Counted from the first letter of the stretch, positions 1 to 11,661 are shown. The stretch is DNA of 64,000 bases from Hawksworthiomyces lignivorus (GCA_002917075.1 NTMA01000028.1:1-64000), one strand, 5' to 3'. Notes: generated by a model not told the origin, from the letters alone. Translations and numbers: made by a program.

Positions 1-97
1 GGTCTTTTTTTTTTTTTTTTTTTTTTTTGTTCTTTCGGCCGCCCCCTATCCATTTCGGCACTTCCGTCTTGACTCCTGCTAACGCGTATCCTGGCAG

Positions 98-1441
98 AAT
101 ATCCTGGCCCTGCCGCTGATGACGCTCATCGGCAAGCGCTACACGGTGCTCTTCTCGCTATTGGTCTTCCTCGGTGCGTGTCTGTGGTCCGGCGAGGCGA
201 CGTCCTTTGCGTCGCTGCGCGCATCGCGGCTGCTGGGCGGCCTTGCCGGTGGCCTCATCGAGGCGCTGGGACCGCACTTTGTCGTTGAGACCTTTCCGGA
301 GCACCAGCTGGCGCGCGCCATGGTCGTCTACGTCGGGCTGCTCGCGGCTGGCTCTGCCATGGGCCCGATCATCGCCGGCGCCATCGGCTATCATCTCGAC
401 AGCTGGCGCTGGTTCATGCGTGTGGTCTCAATTGCCATCTTCTGCACGTTGCTGACGTCCCTCGCCATGCTGCCCGAGACCGCGCACGATGCGCCCATCG
501 TTGGCCTCGACGGCTTCCTCGATGATGACGACCGCGTAGACGACGAGCTGGCCAAGTACGAGGCTCGCGTTGCCAGGCAGATCGAGACCGCGCCAGCCAC
601 GAACGGCACCAGCGGCAGCACCAAGGATGCGGCTGATGTCGCCAAGAATGATACCATAAATTCTGCTCCTGGGGCCCCCGCTGTTGCAGAAATTAGCCTC
701 TGGCAGGAGTACATGGAGCGCTCGTGGAGCCTCAAGTACGTGCACCTGAATCTGTGGCGTCAGGCCCTGCGGAACCTGTACGAGCCGCTGATGTTGCTGA
801 TGGCGCCGCAGGTGGTCGTGACCGTGGCCGTGTTTGGGCTGACTGTGGGCTGGACCGTCATCATGTCCATCGTCACGGCCAGCATCTATGCGCAACCGCC
901 CGTGTTGTTCACCTCGCTCCAGGTCGGCCTGCTCAGCATCGGCCCCCTCGTTGGCCTCATCATCGGCCTGCCCATCGGCGGCCCCTTTGCCGACTGGCTG
1001 TCGAGTCGCTCGCTGCGTCGCCACGGCGGTCAGCATCGTCCCGGTAGTCGTCTACCGGCGGCCGCCTTTGGCGGTCTTGTCAGCCCCGCCGGCTGCGTCA
1101 TTTTTGGTTACGGCTTGCGCAATCCCGCCTCCCACTGGGCCCAGGTCTGCGTCGGCTGGGCCATGCTCTCCGTCGGCCTGACGGACTCGTCCAGCGTGCT
1201 TCTGACCTATTCTGTTGATTGTCTGCCGACACGCGCCGGCGACATCGGCATGCTCATCAACGTCGCCAAGAACCTGCTCGGCTTTGGTGTCTCCTACGCC
1301 TCGATCTCCTGGTACGAGTCTGCGGGCCCCGTGAAGCAGTTCGGCACCATGGCTGGCGTGCTTTTTGCCGCTTACCTCTTTGTCATTCCCATTGCCATTT
1401 TCAGCAAGCAGGTCATCCGCAAGACGGCGTGGCTTGCGTAG
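98..1441 (+). CDS. MFS transporter, DHA1-like (5' partial)
   Basis: Only the last exon is in the window. It is preceded by a branch site (CTGCTAAC, near 76-83) and an acceptor AG at 96-97, and the frame stays open from 98, so the gene begins upstream. The protein is strongly hydrophobic with about eleven membrane segments. A long hydrophilic central loop (about residues 140-200 of the visible part, rich in Ala, Asn, Thr and Asp) separates the two halves, as in fungal major facilitator drug/metabolite:H+ antiporters. The motif WRWFMRV after the fourth or fifth helix is typical of the DHA1 group. It is co-oriented with the P450 790 bp downstream and is the likely transporter of that cluster, though substrate and direction of transport cannot be read from sequence. 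High confidence for family, low for substrate. Confidence 0.88.
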   Translation, partial: NILALPLMTLIGKRYTVLFSLLVFLGACLWSGEATSFASLRASRLLGGLAGGLIEALGPHFVVETFPEHQLARAMVVYVGLLAAGSAMGPIIAGAIGYHLDSWRWFMRVVSIAIFCTLLTSLAMLPETAHDAPIVGLDGFLDDDDRVDDELAKYEARVARQIETAPATNGTSGSTKDAADVAKNDTINSAPGAPAVAEISLWQEYMERSWSLKYVHLNLWRQALRNLYEPLMLLMAPQVVVTVAVFGLTVGWTVIMSIVTASIYAQPPVLFTSLQVGLLSIGPLVGLIIGLPIGGPFADWLSSRSLRRHGGQHRPGSRLPAAAFGGLVSPAGCVIFGYGLRNPASHWAQVCVGWAMLSVGLTDSSSVLLTYSVDCLPTRAGDIGMLINVAKNLLGFGVSYASISWYESAGPVKQFGTMAGVLFAAYLFVIPIAIFSKQVIRKTAWLA

Positions 1442-2231
1442 AGCCATTACCACTTTGTTCTTCTCTGCTCCTTCTGTCTCGAGTATGTACCTATAAACCT
1501 ACTGCGCATTGTATCGGTGTGCACTGGAGTTTGGAATATGCAGTAAATTTACAAGAGTGGATTTTATTTTGCTATGTTTCTGGGACGGCACAGAGCTCAT
1601 CGTAACTATGGCTTGTAGTAGCACATTGGAAATGGATAGATTAATTCAAAACAATCGTATTCTTTACTTTCTGGCTGCATACCGTATCGTCATCCTCTGC
1701 AGGCGTCTTAAAACTAAGTTGCTTTTTCTTTACTTTCCTCAGCACGTATCATTCTGTTAAACGTGTTTGGCCCTTTGCCAGCGAGCCTTTTAAGCCAGCT
1801 GCCTGGTTATTTCCCACACGGCAGCTCGGGCAAATAAATCAGGGGGCGCTGCTCTTGGAACTCGGCTCAGTGACTCGCCTCTGGGGAACACGATTAGCGG
1901 ACCCATCGGGCGTATGGACGCAAGCCGCGGGTAGCGGGGAATTATCCGAGAGACCGCAGTCGCGTCACGGGTCTGGGCTCGACCAATTTGCCTCCCTCTC
2001 TACGCTCCTCCACAACAACAAAACGGGGAAAAGCACCGGCGTAGCACGGGTGGAGAAGGATGGCTGGTGCACGGTCGATGAGGGTGCCGGGGCAGGAATG
2101 CGACGACGAGACGAGCAGCATAAGAAGAGCGTGGAGTATGGTCAGATTTGACTCACAATCATCGATGGCAGTGATTGTTTTTTAATTTTTAATTTGTACC
2201 TTGTTTTTGTTTTATTGTCTTATAAAAAAAA
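1442..2231. other. Intergenic region, MFS 3' flank and P450 promoter
   Basis: No gene is recognised. The stretch carries the 3' flank of the transporter and the upstream region of the P450. A TATA-like run (TTATAAAAAAAA) lies directly against the P450 start codon at 2232, so it is more likely a low-complexity leader than a functional TATA box. Short open frames here have no recognisable features. Confidence 0.4.
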
Positions 2232-3979
2232 ATGTACTTTTCATCGTCTTACCACGATGTTCCTATGGAATATATCAAGTACGCTGCCGCGACAATAATC
2301 TTCTACGTCCTGGCGACGCTCGTCTACAATGTGTTTTTCCACCCTCTGCAGGCTGTGCCTGGTCCATTCGCGGCGAAACTGTCCCGCTGGTGGCTATTCC
2401 GACTGGAGATGCGCGGCAATCCTCACCTAGAGATTCTGGAGCTGCACAGAAAATACGGTAAGCAGGCCTGCGGCCGGCGTTGACCGCTGGCGACAAGATG
2501 GCGAGACGATTTGGATGAAACTAACGCAACGGCCTTGCCTGCTGCGCAGGTCCGCTGTTGCGCATTTCGCCGAACGAAGTGTCGATCAACGACATTGACG
2601 CCTTTGGCGTCATCTACAGCCCCCTTTCCAAGTTCCACAAGGCCGAGTACTTTTATCGCGCGTTCGAGGACCAGGGGTCCAACCTGTTCACGCTGCGCGA
2701 CCCGCAGCTACACGCACAGGACAAGCGACTCATCTCGCATGCCTTCTCGCGCGCCAATATCGTGCAGCACCGCATGTCCATGTACGACAAGGCGGCGGTT
2801 CTCATGAGCCGTATCCGCCAGCTCGTCGATGAGGGCCGCCCGGTGCCATTGTTCCCGGCCTGCCGTTGCATGACGCTTGACACCATCTCCGACTTTGCCT
2901 TTGGCCAGCCCACGCGCGCTCTCGAGCTGGAGGACTTTGCGTCGGACGTTTTCGAGTCCATCGACAAGGCTACGCACTCGGTGCCATTTGTACGCTTGTT
3001 TTTACACACCCTGTACTTCCTGCCCTCTTCTGTCTTTTTCTAGCTTTTTCTGTTCCCCCCCCCCGGGGCCCCCCGCTGACACACAGCAGTTCCAAAGCTT
3101 CCCCGTCCTACGCGAAGGGCTGCGCTGGGCGACGCGCCTCGACTTGGCGGCTGTGCCCAACGGCTTCCTCTCGCTCGGACGTGCCGCCGAGGCTGCACTG
3201 AAGCAGCTTGGCGAGTCCGACGGCTGGACCATGTTTGGGCACATGAAGGCAGCGGCCGAGAAGGCGTCGCTGCGGCTGACGCAGGACCAGCTCGTGGCCG
3301 AGGCGATGGTGATGCTGGTCGCCGGCACGGACACGACGGCCGCGTCGCTAGCCATCGCGCTGCATCAGCTGCTGCAGCAGCCGAACGAATATCGCCGCCT
3401 ACAGGAGGAGGTACGCACGGTGATGCCGACGCGGGACAGTCGCCCCACCGTCGAAGAGCTCGACGCGCTGCCGTTCCTCGATGCCTGCATCAAGGAGGGC
3501 CTGCGGCTCTCCTGCCCGAGCCGCGTGCGCATGCCGCGCGCCGTGCCCGAGGGTGGCTGGACGTACAAGGGCCAGCATTTTCCAGCCGGGGTAGGTGGCA
3601 GGAGCATGCCTGTTTCTTCGTTTGGCAGCGGCTCATACCTACGTTAACACCAAGTCAGAGCATCGTTGCCGCATCGCCGCTATATTTTCTCTACGACGAG
3701 AAGGTCTTCCCCGACCCGTTGCGCTACCGTGCGTCGCGCTGGATGGTGGACAGCGACGAGAAGCGCACGATGCTGGCTCACTACTACCCCTTCTCGCGCG
3801 GCACGCGGTCGTGCATTGGGCAAAACCTGTCGCTCATCGAGCAGAAGATTGTGCTCGCCGTCTTTGCGCGGTCCTTCGACTGCGGCGATGTGCTACGGCC
3901 CACGATCGACGTCGCGGAGGCCATCACCGTCATCATCGAGGATCCCATGCAGGTGACTCTCACGGCCGTCACGGACTGA
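2232..3979 (+). CDS. Cytochrome P450 monooxygenase (4 exons)
   Basis: Exons inferred at 2232-2457, 2550-2989, 3087-3590 and 3659-3979 join in phase to 496 residues, the normal length for a fungal microsomal P450. An N-terminal membrane anchor (about residues 12-32) is followed by the proline-rich hinge PLQAVPGP. The oxygen-binding I-helix motif AGTDTT, the K-helix ExxR (EGLRL) and the haem loop FSRGTRSCIGQ are all present, with the axial Cys near residue 442. It should be an ER-bound, NADPH-P450-reductase-dependent hydroxylase. The first acceptor of intron 2 is ambiguous (AG at 3086 or 3089, a one-residue difference). It lies between the MFS gene and the Zn2Cys6 regulator, both on the same strand, which suggests pathway membership. 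The subfamily and substrate are not determinable here. Confidence 0.93.
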
Positions 3980-4424
3980 GAGGCATCTCGGGAAGAGAAG
4001 AGAGAGGGAAGGGGGAAAGAGAGAGAAAAGAAGGAGGGGGGAAGAGAAGGACAGGCACATTTTTTTTTCTCCCGCTTTCCCCGGCTTCCCCGCCACTGTT
4101 TTGTGCGGGGTAACTAAGTGCGTGCCCACTAGTTTACGAGTACATGGGGTCGCTGTCAGCGCTAGGCAGTTCGACTCGGTTAACTATTACCTTGGGTAGC
4201 TAAGGGCGATGTGGACCAGGCACCAAGTCCAGGCCCGATTTAGCGGCTTCTCCCTAAGAAAGCGTCGTCTAGTGGCATGGGAGACAATACAAATGTGTGA
4301 ACCGTCGAGACTCTGCTATTTGTAACTGCAACTTTGGTACATCTTTGACCGTGATCAGCCTTGTCCCGATTTCTGCGTCTGTCTGCGTCTGTCTGTCCGC
4401 CTTCCCTGTCCACGCCCTTTCTCC
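3980..4424. other. Intergenic region between P450 and regulator
   Basis: A purine-rich GA tract (about 3990-4050) follows the P450 stop codon, and a CT-rich stretch with repeated TCTGTCTG motifs (4376-4400) precedes the regulator start, as is common in fungal promoters and 5' UTRs. No gene is seen. Confidence 0.4.
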
Positions 4425-7217
4425 ATGGACCCCATGGACGAGACCGCCCATCCATTGGCGTCCGAGGACGTCGCCTCGGTTGCTTCTGCGCGCGCGCACA
4501 GCTACAAGCGCAAGCGCATCTCCGTCGCCTGTCGTGCATGCCGCATGCGTAAATCTCGGGTACAGCGCTGCTGAGAGTCTCTTGTCTCTTGTTGCTGCTT
4601 CCTGCGTCTTTCTGCTGTTGCTAATGCTCCTCTCAACAGTGCGATGGTGGACAGCCCTGCTCGACGTGCCAGGGACTCGATGACGGCTGCATCTATGACC
4701 AGCCCGCCCATATATCTACGGTTGCCATTGAGAAGAGCACGGAGGTCATCGATTTGTGAGCAGAACAGCGCTCTCCCACGCCTCTTTCACGCTGCCTCTT
4801 GGCGCATCTCTAATGCCCCTCAGACAGAAGAAGAACTACATGTTGGAGCAGCGGCTGCTCGCCATTGAGCAGCGGCTGCAGGCCTTTGAGGACCGGCGCG
4901 ATGACCTGACGCCCGCACAAAGACATGCTAGCGACCCGATCACCGCCGGCACGACTCCGTCACTTAGCGGTGTCTCGGTTAGAACGGCGCGCCCGCGCAT
5001 CCGCTTCGAGAGCCATGACGATGTCGTCGACGGCATGGGGTCGGTGCCTCTGCGGGACGTGAAAGACGAGGACGAATACTTTGGTAGGCCACCTCTTCCG
5101 CTTCTCTTCTCTTTGTGCTTCTTCTGTTCTTGCCCCTGACACCGACACCGACAGGCGGCTCGTCCAATGTCGCCTTCCTACGCTTTGTCGTGCGCGCGCT
5201 CGGCCGGTCCGTTGCTGTGGTCGAGCGGCTAACACCACCAATATCGGATCCTCCCCACGCGCCGTTCGACGAGGACGCCTTTGCCTTTTTCCGGCGGCCC
5301 GTGCCCATCAAGGCCGCGGGTAAGTCTCAACGCAGCAAAAGGACAGCTGATCCGTATGCGCTGCCGCCGCCGGACGAGGCCGAACACCTGCTACGACTCT
5401 TCTTCACCACCGTCAACCTCATGCTGCCCTGCATCCACGAAGACTCTTTTCGCACAATATACCGTCGTGCCGCCACAGACAGTAGTCGAGCTGTGTCGCG
5501 GCAGTGGCTGGGCCTTCTCAACATGGTCTTTGCCATTGCCAACAACGTGCAGACGCCAACGTCACCCTCCGTCGAACGCGCTACGCTGTCCGACATATTC
5601 TTTGAGCGCACTATGGAGCTCGTCCGTCCAGGCATGCTGGGCCGTGTCTCGCTCGAACTATGTAGGTATCCCCTGTTCCCTGCTACCCCCCCCCCCCTCT
5701 CTGCCCTTCTCTTTCTCTTTTCTGCACAACGGCTGTGACATGCCCGTGCTCACATCCTCCAGTGCAGGTGTTTCTCCTCATGGAGATCTATCTCGAGGGC
5801 ACGGCGTCCTCGTCAATGGCCTGGACGTTCCACAGCCTCGCAGTCAAGGGCTGCTACCAGCTCGGGCTCCATTTCATGGACTCCAGCAACCACTCACACC
5901 TCGATCGGGAGATCCGTCGAAGACTGTGGTATCTTTGCATCATGAACGACCGGTAAGCACTTACGGACATGCCTTCTTGTTGGGCCAGCCCGGATACTAA
6001 CGCAGCATTGCAGGTGGCTAAGCTTCACACACGGCCGCCCTCCCCTCATTCCTCTGTCGCTCGTGCGCATCGAGAGCACCTCGTATTTCGCCTTTAGCAA
6101 TGTTCCCCAAGACTCGACTACACTGAGTCTCGCATACTTTGACGCCATCATGTACGTTCGTTTTTTTTTTTTTCTTCAGCTTTTTCTTTCTTCCCATCTA
6201 ACCTTTAGGTCTATCGCCCACATCGTTGGCGAGACCGTGGAGCGGCTCTACGACCAGAACCTTGGCCCGCGACCCGCTCCCATCACGAATACGATTCTCG
6301 ACCAAATCGCCCGGCTGTGTTGGAAGCTGGCGCAGTGGCAGGACAACCTCCACCCGTCTCTGCGCATCATTGCGTCCGGCGACGCCCTCGAGGACATGTC
6401 ATCCACGCTGGAGGCGACGCGTCTGCGTATTCTGCTCTCCCTGCGCTATCTTGGCACACGCATCCTCGTACTGCGGCCTATCTTGGTGTATTTTCTCGAC
6501 CAACCGGTGACGACCGCCGAGACGGAGCATCAGGCCAGGTGGCTGTGCAAGTCGAGCGCCATCTTGCTTGCCGACTTTGCGCGCACGTGCGGTGATGTGC
6601 TGCACATCATCAAGAACATCCTCGCCGCCTCGCAGCACAACGACCAAAATCTTCTGGGCGCCTGGTGGTTTTCCACGTATTACAGTAAGTCATCCGTCCC
6701 ATTGGTCCATCACGCCACATATGCTGACCGGCACCGCAGCCTTCAACGCTTCACTCGCCGTGCTCGGCATCCTGCTCGTCAAGCGCATGCCCAACTTTTC
6801 CGCCGACCTTGCAGCTATTTCCGTCCCTGAGCTGCGTTCCTTCCTGGGTCTCGCGATGGAGATCCTGCAAGGCCTCAACAACGGCAACAAGACCATTACA
6901 CGCTGCCGCAGCACGCTGGCGCAGTTGCTGGCTCAGCTTGATGCCGACAGCATACCAGGTACGCAAACAAGACATGATCCTCCCTCGGCCCGCCCGAGTT
7001 CTGCCTATTGCAGAAGCTAATGTTTTTGGTAGCAGTCGATGGTGCCGGCTTCGGCGAGGCCGCATCATTTTCCTTCTCGCCGTCCAGCGTCTGGTCATGG
7101 CAGCTGATGGATTCCGTGCTCTTTGGTTCGGAGCTTTCCTTTGGCATAGACAGCGGCATCGGCAGCGATGATCCGAACATGGTGCAGACCTTTGTGACGA
7201 ACATGGAGTCAGCGTAG
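4425..7217 (+). CDS. Zn2Cys6 transcription factor with fungal-specific TF domain (9 exons)
   Basis: Exons inferred at 4425-4559, 4640-4755, 4824-5083, 5155-5661, 5763-5952, 6014-6151, 6209-6684, 6740-6958 and 7036-7217 sum to 741 codons without a frame break. The binuclear zinc cluster is split by intron 1: CRACRMRKSR on exon 1, then CDGGQPCSTCQGLDDGC on exon 2. A short coiled-coil-like linker (YMLEQRLLAIEQRLQAFEDR) suggests dimerisation. The middle part, with LREIRRRLWYLCI-like character (here REIRRRLWYLCIMNDR), matches the fungal-specific transcription factor domain. Its position among the P450, MFS and two oxidase genes makes it the likely cluster regulator, nuclear and DNA binding. Nine exons is high compared with the intronless regulators elsewhere in the window, so small errors at individual junctions are possible. 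Confidence 0.9.
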
Positions 7218-7311
7218 GGTTTTGAGATCCCTCTTCTCTCTTGGGGTTTTATGGTGTCGTGGTGTATTCACACAGGCATGGGCGAGGCTGGACAATTGAG
7301 CATTGGGCTTT

Positions 7312-7343
7312 GGGTTCTGGGTTCTGGGTTCTGGGTTCTGGGT
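7312..7343 (+). repeat. GGGTTCT tandem repeat, about 4.5 copies
   Basis: Four perfect copies of the heptamer GGGTTCT (7312-7339) are followed by a partial copy. It lies in the short convergent gap between the regulator and the oxygenase gene, so it falls in 3' flanks. It resembles telomere-like minisatellites in composition, but it is not the canonical fungal TTAGGG repeat. Confidence 0.9.
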
Positions 7344-7503
7344 CGGATTCGACGGATGGAAGGCGTAGAGTAGGAGGCGGGCAGTTTCATAACAAAACAC
7401 GCGTCTCAATTGATACAAGTCTCAGCTTGGCTATGTACAAGAAACAGGCAGACACAAACGATGGGAGAGACTAATCGTTACTGATAAGATCGAACCCAAC
7501 CCG

Positions 7504-9220
7504 CTACTCTTTGGCTGCAATCTTGGGCGGCTTCATATCCTTGGTGTTGACCCAGTTGCCGTGCAGGCCTGCACGCAGCTTGAGCGGCAGATGGACGACG
7601 GCCTGCGCCTTGGACGGGTCACGCGTGTCCACAATGTGCAGCTCGCTGGCCATGGTGCCGTAGTTGTTGACGAGCACCATGAGCCAGCCGTCGCCCTCAG
7701 GGGCGTCGCCAGGGCGGCTGATGAAGACGGGCTCCTGTACCATGTGCGTCCTGCCGGGGAAGTAGCTGGCAAGCTTGCCAGTCGTGTAGTCGAGGAGGCC
7801 GAGGGAGTTGTACAGCGGATAGCCGCCGCCAACGTTGGGCATGACGGCGGCGAAGTCGGTGCCGAGGCTCGGGTCCATCATGTCGAAGAAGCACTTCGTG
7901 TGCTTCTTCATAGACACGCGGTCGTCGATGCGCGGGAATTCGCAGTCCTGAACGACGAGAACCTCGGGCTCGGGAAGCTCCAGCGAGTCCGACCGCGGGT
8001 CGAACGTGTAGCGCACGAGGCGCGCCTTGATCGTCTTCGGGTCCGGTGCGTTTCCCTCAGCATCCGGCCACCAGAAGAAGACATTGCGGTCCGTGTGGGC
8101 AAGGTCAATGACGAGACGTCCAGCCTCGTCCTCGTACGCGTTGACGATATGACCCGGGAAGGCATTGGGGGCGCGGAACCACTACGCATGTCAGCCATTG
8201 CCTAGATAGAAGCAGAGAAATGTACCAGTCGCAGAGTACGTACCTTGGCGCTGGCCGCCGTCGCGCCGTGGCGCGGGATCACACCCAGGTAAAAGGGTGT
8301 CTTGGGGTCCCACTGCCAGTGCTCACCACCGGCCTTGAGACGCTCGACGTCGTTAGTCAGGGGGATGATGGGGAAGAGAACCTGTGTCGTCCGGTCAGTC
8401 ATCGTCCATACATTCCATAAGCGGCAGCTTCCACATGCAGCGTACCCAGTTCTCGGCGACAGCAAAGTCGTGGATCATGGCCACAACGGGCGCCACGATC
8501 CAAGCCGTCTCCGTGACGACGCCCTCGGGCGAGACGACAAAGTAGCAGACGTCGGGCGTGCCGTCACCTCGCGCTTCGTAGCCGAAGCAGACAAGGTCAC
8601 CCGTGGCCTGGTCCAGCTTCGGGTGCGCCGTAAATGTCAGGCTCGGCAGCTGGCCATTAAAGTCCTCGACGCCGTAGGTCTCGAGCGTGTCCGGGTCGAC
8701 AGAGTACGGCGGCGAGTCCTCCTTGCAGGCCAACAGGCGGCCGTTGAAGTAAAAGACGTTGGTGTTGGCCGTGCTGCGAATCTGGAACTCAATCGCGTCG
8801 GTGTAGCGATTGCGGTACTTTCCTGTGGTCTGGTCAGCCACCAAATGCATGCATGCGGAAAAGTCAGCCCCGGGTGGTTGCGAACTCACCAAGGAGGGCC
8901 TTTTGTGCGGCGTGCTCTTTGACAAACTTCTCCGTGCGCACATAGCGCTGCTTGAAGTTGCAGTGGCCGTCCTTGATGCGGAAGGCGCTGATGTTGCCGT
9001 CCCCGTTGAACCAGGGGTCGTCCTCAATCCGGGGTGGCAGCTGAGGGTCTGGCATGACGCGGTAGAAGGTGCCGTCGATCCCGGGCGGGATGGAGCCCTG
9101 GACCTCGAGGTTGTTGACTTCGCCCTCGAAGCGGCACGGCTTCATAAACGCAGAGAACTGCGGCTTCTGCGGAAACATCTGCGCCTCCGGCGCATACTGG
9201 CTTTTCAAGTGCACGGCCAT
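7504..9220 (-). CDS. Carotenoid/stilbene cleavage oxygenase (4 exons)
   Basis: On the minus strand, exons 9220-8890, 8822-8446, 8381-8244 and 8181-7504 join in phase to 507 residues. The family is the non-haem Fe(II) carotenoid cleavage oxygenases (RPE65/CCD, seven-bladed propeller). The four iron-binding histidines are visible at about residues 177 (FTAHPKLD), 228 (MIHDFAVAENW), 293 (FPGHIVNAYED) and 489 (LHGNWV). Spacing and length fit the fungal lignostilbene/resveratrol-cleaving branch (CAO-1 like) as well as carotenoid cleavers; no signal peptide is apparent, so it is probably cytosolic. It is divergent from the VAO-like gene across 653 bp and convergent with the regulator. The VAO neighbour favours a phenolic stilbenoid substrate, but that is inference. 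Confidence 0.92.
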
Positions 9221-9873
9221 GGCGTAGGTGCTGTTTCAAGGAACAGAAGGAACTAATTTGCAAGGAAAAGCAAGAGGGTCGATTGAATCGTATTGACACG
9301 TTAATTCATCATACATTGAATGCCTCGACGGCGCGAGCCATCGATTGTACATATACGCACGCAAGTCGTCTTGGGAGCGCTAGCATGAGCCGACAGCAAC
9401 GGCGCAACGGCGCCCAAGCTTGAGACTGCGCCTGTACCTGTTGGGGGAAACTGCCGATGACGAGAGAAATAGGGCTCGGGGAACGATCCGACGGCCTTCA
9501 AAATACCCCAAGATCACACCATTCTCACGTGACGTTAGTGGTCCTCCCCCGCAAAATTTCTGCGGAGCTACACCCGCGCATCTTGCGGGGTTGCTCTAGG
9601 GCCAGCGGACAGATGGCACTCGGGGCATAATGTGTGCTGCCGAGAGCAGAAAGGGCCTTGGAATCGCGAAAGGGGACGGGGGTAAGAAGAAGAGAAAACC
9701 GACTAGCTGGATGTTTGGTTGTCTAGCTGCGGGCGCTGCTCGGACAGAGCATAGAAGAGCATGCCATGTCGAGCTCTGTATTAGTCTGTATATTATGTAT
9801 GATGTTCTCGCATCTCAACGACAACTCCAGACCGTGAACCCCTAAATCCTCAGACCGTACCCATTCTCCAACC
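9221..9873. promoter_or_regulatory. Divergent promoter region between oxygenase and VAO-like oxidase
   Basis: These 653 bases separate two divergently transcribed oxidase genes and must contain both promoters. An inverted CGG-N8-CCG pair at 9477-9490 has the form bound by Zn2Cys6 dimers, though the spacing preference of this regulator is unknown. No TATA box is convincing. A 71-codon open frame at 9630-9845 has no recognisable features and is probably not a gene. Confidence 0.45.
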
Positions 9874-11661
9874 ATGGCTTCCCAGAGTGACTACGCCAGC
9901 TTCTTCGACTCCATCAGCAGCGCCATCGGCGCTGAAAATGTTTCTCGCGATGGCTCGTCCGGTGCCCTCGCCGGACCGCTCGGTCAGACCGCATACGGTG
10001 ACCTGTACCCTCTGGGTGTCGAGCGTGGCAAGCCGCCCGTCGGTGCCGTTCGTCCACGGTCGGTTGAGGAGGTCCAGGAGGTGCTGCGCGCAGCCAACAA
10101 GTTTAGTGTGCCCATCTGGGTCGTGTCGCGGGGCAAGAATCTTGGGTACGTTTCTTCGACTTTGCTATTTATATATTTTTGTCTTGGCCAGCTCAACTCT
10201 CCTAACACAAGCAGCTACGGCGGCACGGCAGGCGTGCTCAGCTCGAGCGTCACGATGGACCTGCAGCGCATGAACCGCATCATCGAGGTCAATGAGGAGC
10301 TTGCCTATGCTATTGTCGAGCCAGGCGTCTCCTTCTTCGATCTGTACGAGGAGGTGACGCGCCGCAAGCTGAAGCTGTGGCCGTCGGTACCGGCCATCGG
10401 CTGGGGCTCCGTTCTCGGCAACACAATGGACCGTGGCTTCGGCTACACGCCGGACGGCGACCACACCAGCGCCCAATGCGGCATGGAGGTGGTCCTACCC
10501 AACGGCGAGGTGATGCGCACCGGTATGGGTGCCATGACCGATAGCAAACTTTTTCCGCTGTACAAGCCGTATGTGACAACCCACGCCAGATGAAGGAAAA
10601 TGAAAATGCTGACTCTCCCAGGGGTTTTGGTCCAAGCGTTGACGGCCTCTTCTTCCAGTCGAATTTGGGTACGTAACCCTGCCCAAGCTGTCATCGAACG
10701 CTCTCCACTTTTCTGACTTCCTGCAGGCGTTGTGACCAAGATTGGCATTCACATGACACCGGCGCCAGAGGCGTTTTGCGACGTGACCGTCAGCGTCGAC
10801 CAAGAGGCAGACCTCGTACCGCTGATCGACAAGCTGGGCGATCTCCAGCGGCGGCGAATCATCACCAACGCGCCGTCGTTGGCCAACGTGTTCCGGCAGC
10901 TGGTGATCAGCCAGAAACCGGAATTGATCGCCGAGGTCCAGAAGTTGGTGATGCAGGACAAGGCGGTGCCGTATGAAACGATGGAGGCGCTGCGCAAGCG
11001 TTTCGGCTGGGGCTTCTGGAAGGCCGACTTTGCACTCTACGGCACACCCGAGATCGTGCAGGCACAGCTGCAAGCTGTGCAGCGCGCCTTTGCGCCTCTC
11101 GCGGGCGCCCGTGTGCTGTCCAAGTTCTTCGCGTCCTCGTCCAGTGCGCTGACGGCACGGGACATTGGGCCCGAGGAGATCCCGCACGCGGGCATGCCGA
11201 CGCTGGCGCCGCTCATGATGATGAACTCGCGCGGCGTCGGCTGCGGACACATCTCCTTCTCGCCGCTGATTCCCCCCTGTGGCCGCGACGTGTACGCCTG
11301 GTATCTTGCTGCCAAGGAGGTTACGACGGCCGAGCGCTTCGACTTTTTCGCTGACTTCCACCTCTACCCCCGTTATGTCGTCGCCATCGAGCTCGTTGTC
11401 TTTGCAGACACTGAGCGCGACCGCGTGCGCGGCCTCTTCAAGCACCTTCTCAACGACGGCGAGGCCCGCGGCTACAGCGAGTACCGCACACACGTCTCCT
11501 TTATGGACGACGTCGCCGCACATTTCAACTACAACGATGGCGCCTTGCGGCGCTTCGTTGGTAGCATCAAGGACATGGTCGACCCTAACCACATCCTGTC
11601 GCCAGGCAAGTCGGGCATCTGGGGCAGCGCAAAGCAGAACCTGTCCGACGGCACGAAATAG
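9874..11661 (+). CDS. FAD-dependent vanillyl-alcohol oxidase-like oxidase (4 exons)
   Basis: Exons 9874-10145, 10215-10568, 10622-10668 and 10727-11661 give 535 residues, close to the usual length of VAO. The PCMH-type FAD-binding domain includes the nucleotide-binding stretch SRGKNLGYGG (across intron 1) and the segment GFGYTPDGDH, where VAO-family enzymes carry the catalytic Asp. The C-terminal half has GCGHISFSPLIP, whose His falls where VAO binds FAD covalently, and SEYRTH with the Tyr-Arg pair that binds the phenolate. The end DPNHILSPGKSGIW is typical of the family. Known relatives oxidise para-substituted phenols (vanillyl alcohol, eugenol, 4-alkylphenols) and release H2O2. No signal peptide is seen. 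It probably acts with the divergent oxygenase. Confidence 0.92.

Noticed and set aside
428..1036. Minus-strand open frame of 202 codons within the MFS exon
   Set aside because: It is a complement shadow of a GC-rich gene, with His/Gln/Ala-rich composition and no domain.
10495..11592. Minus-strand open frame of 365 codons opposite the VAO-like gene
   Set aside because: Shadow of the plus-strand exon, which carries all VAO motifs; the antisense frame has none.
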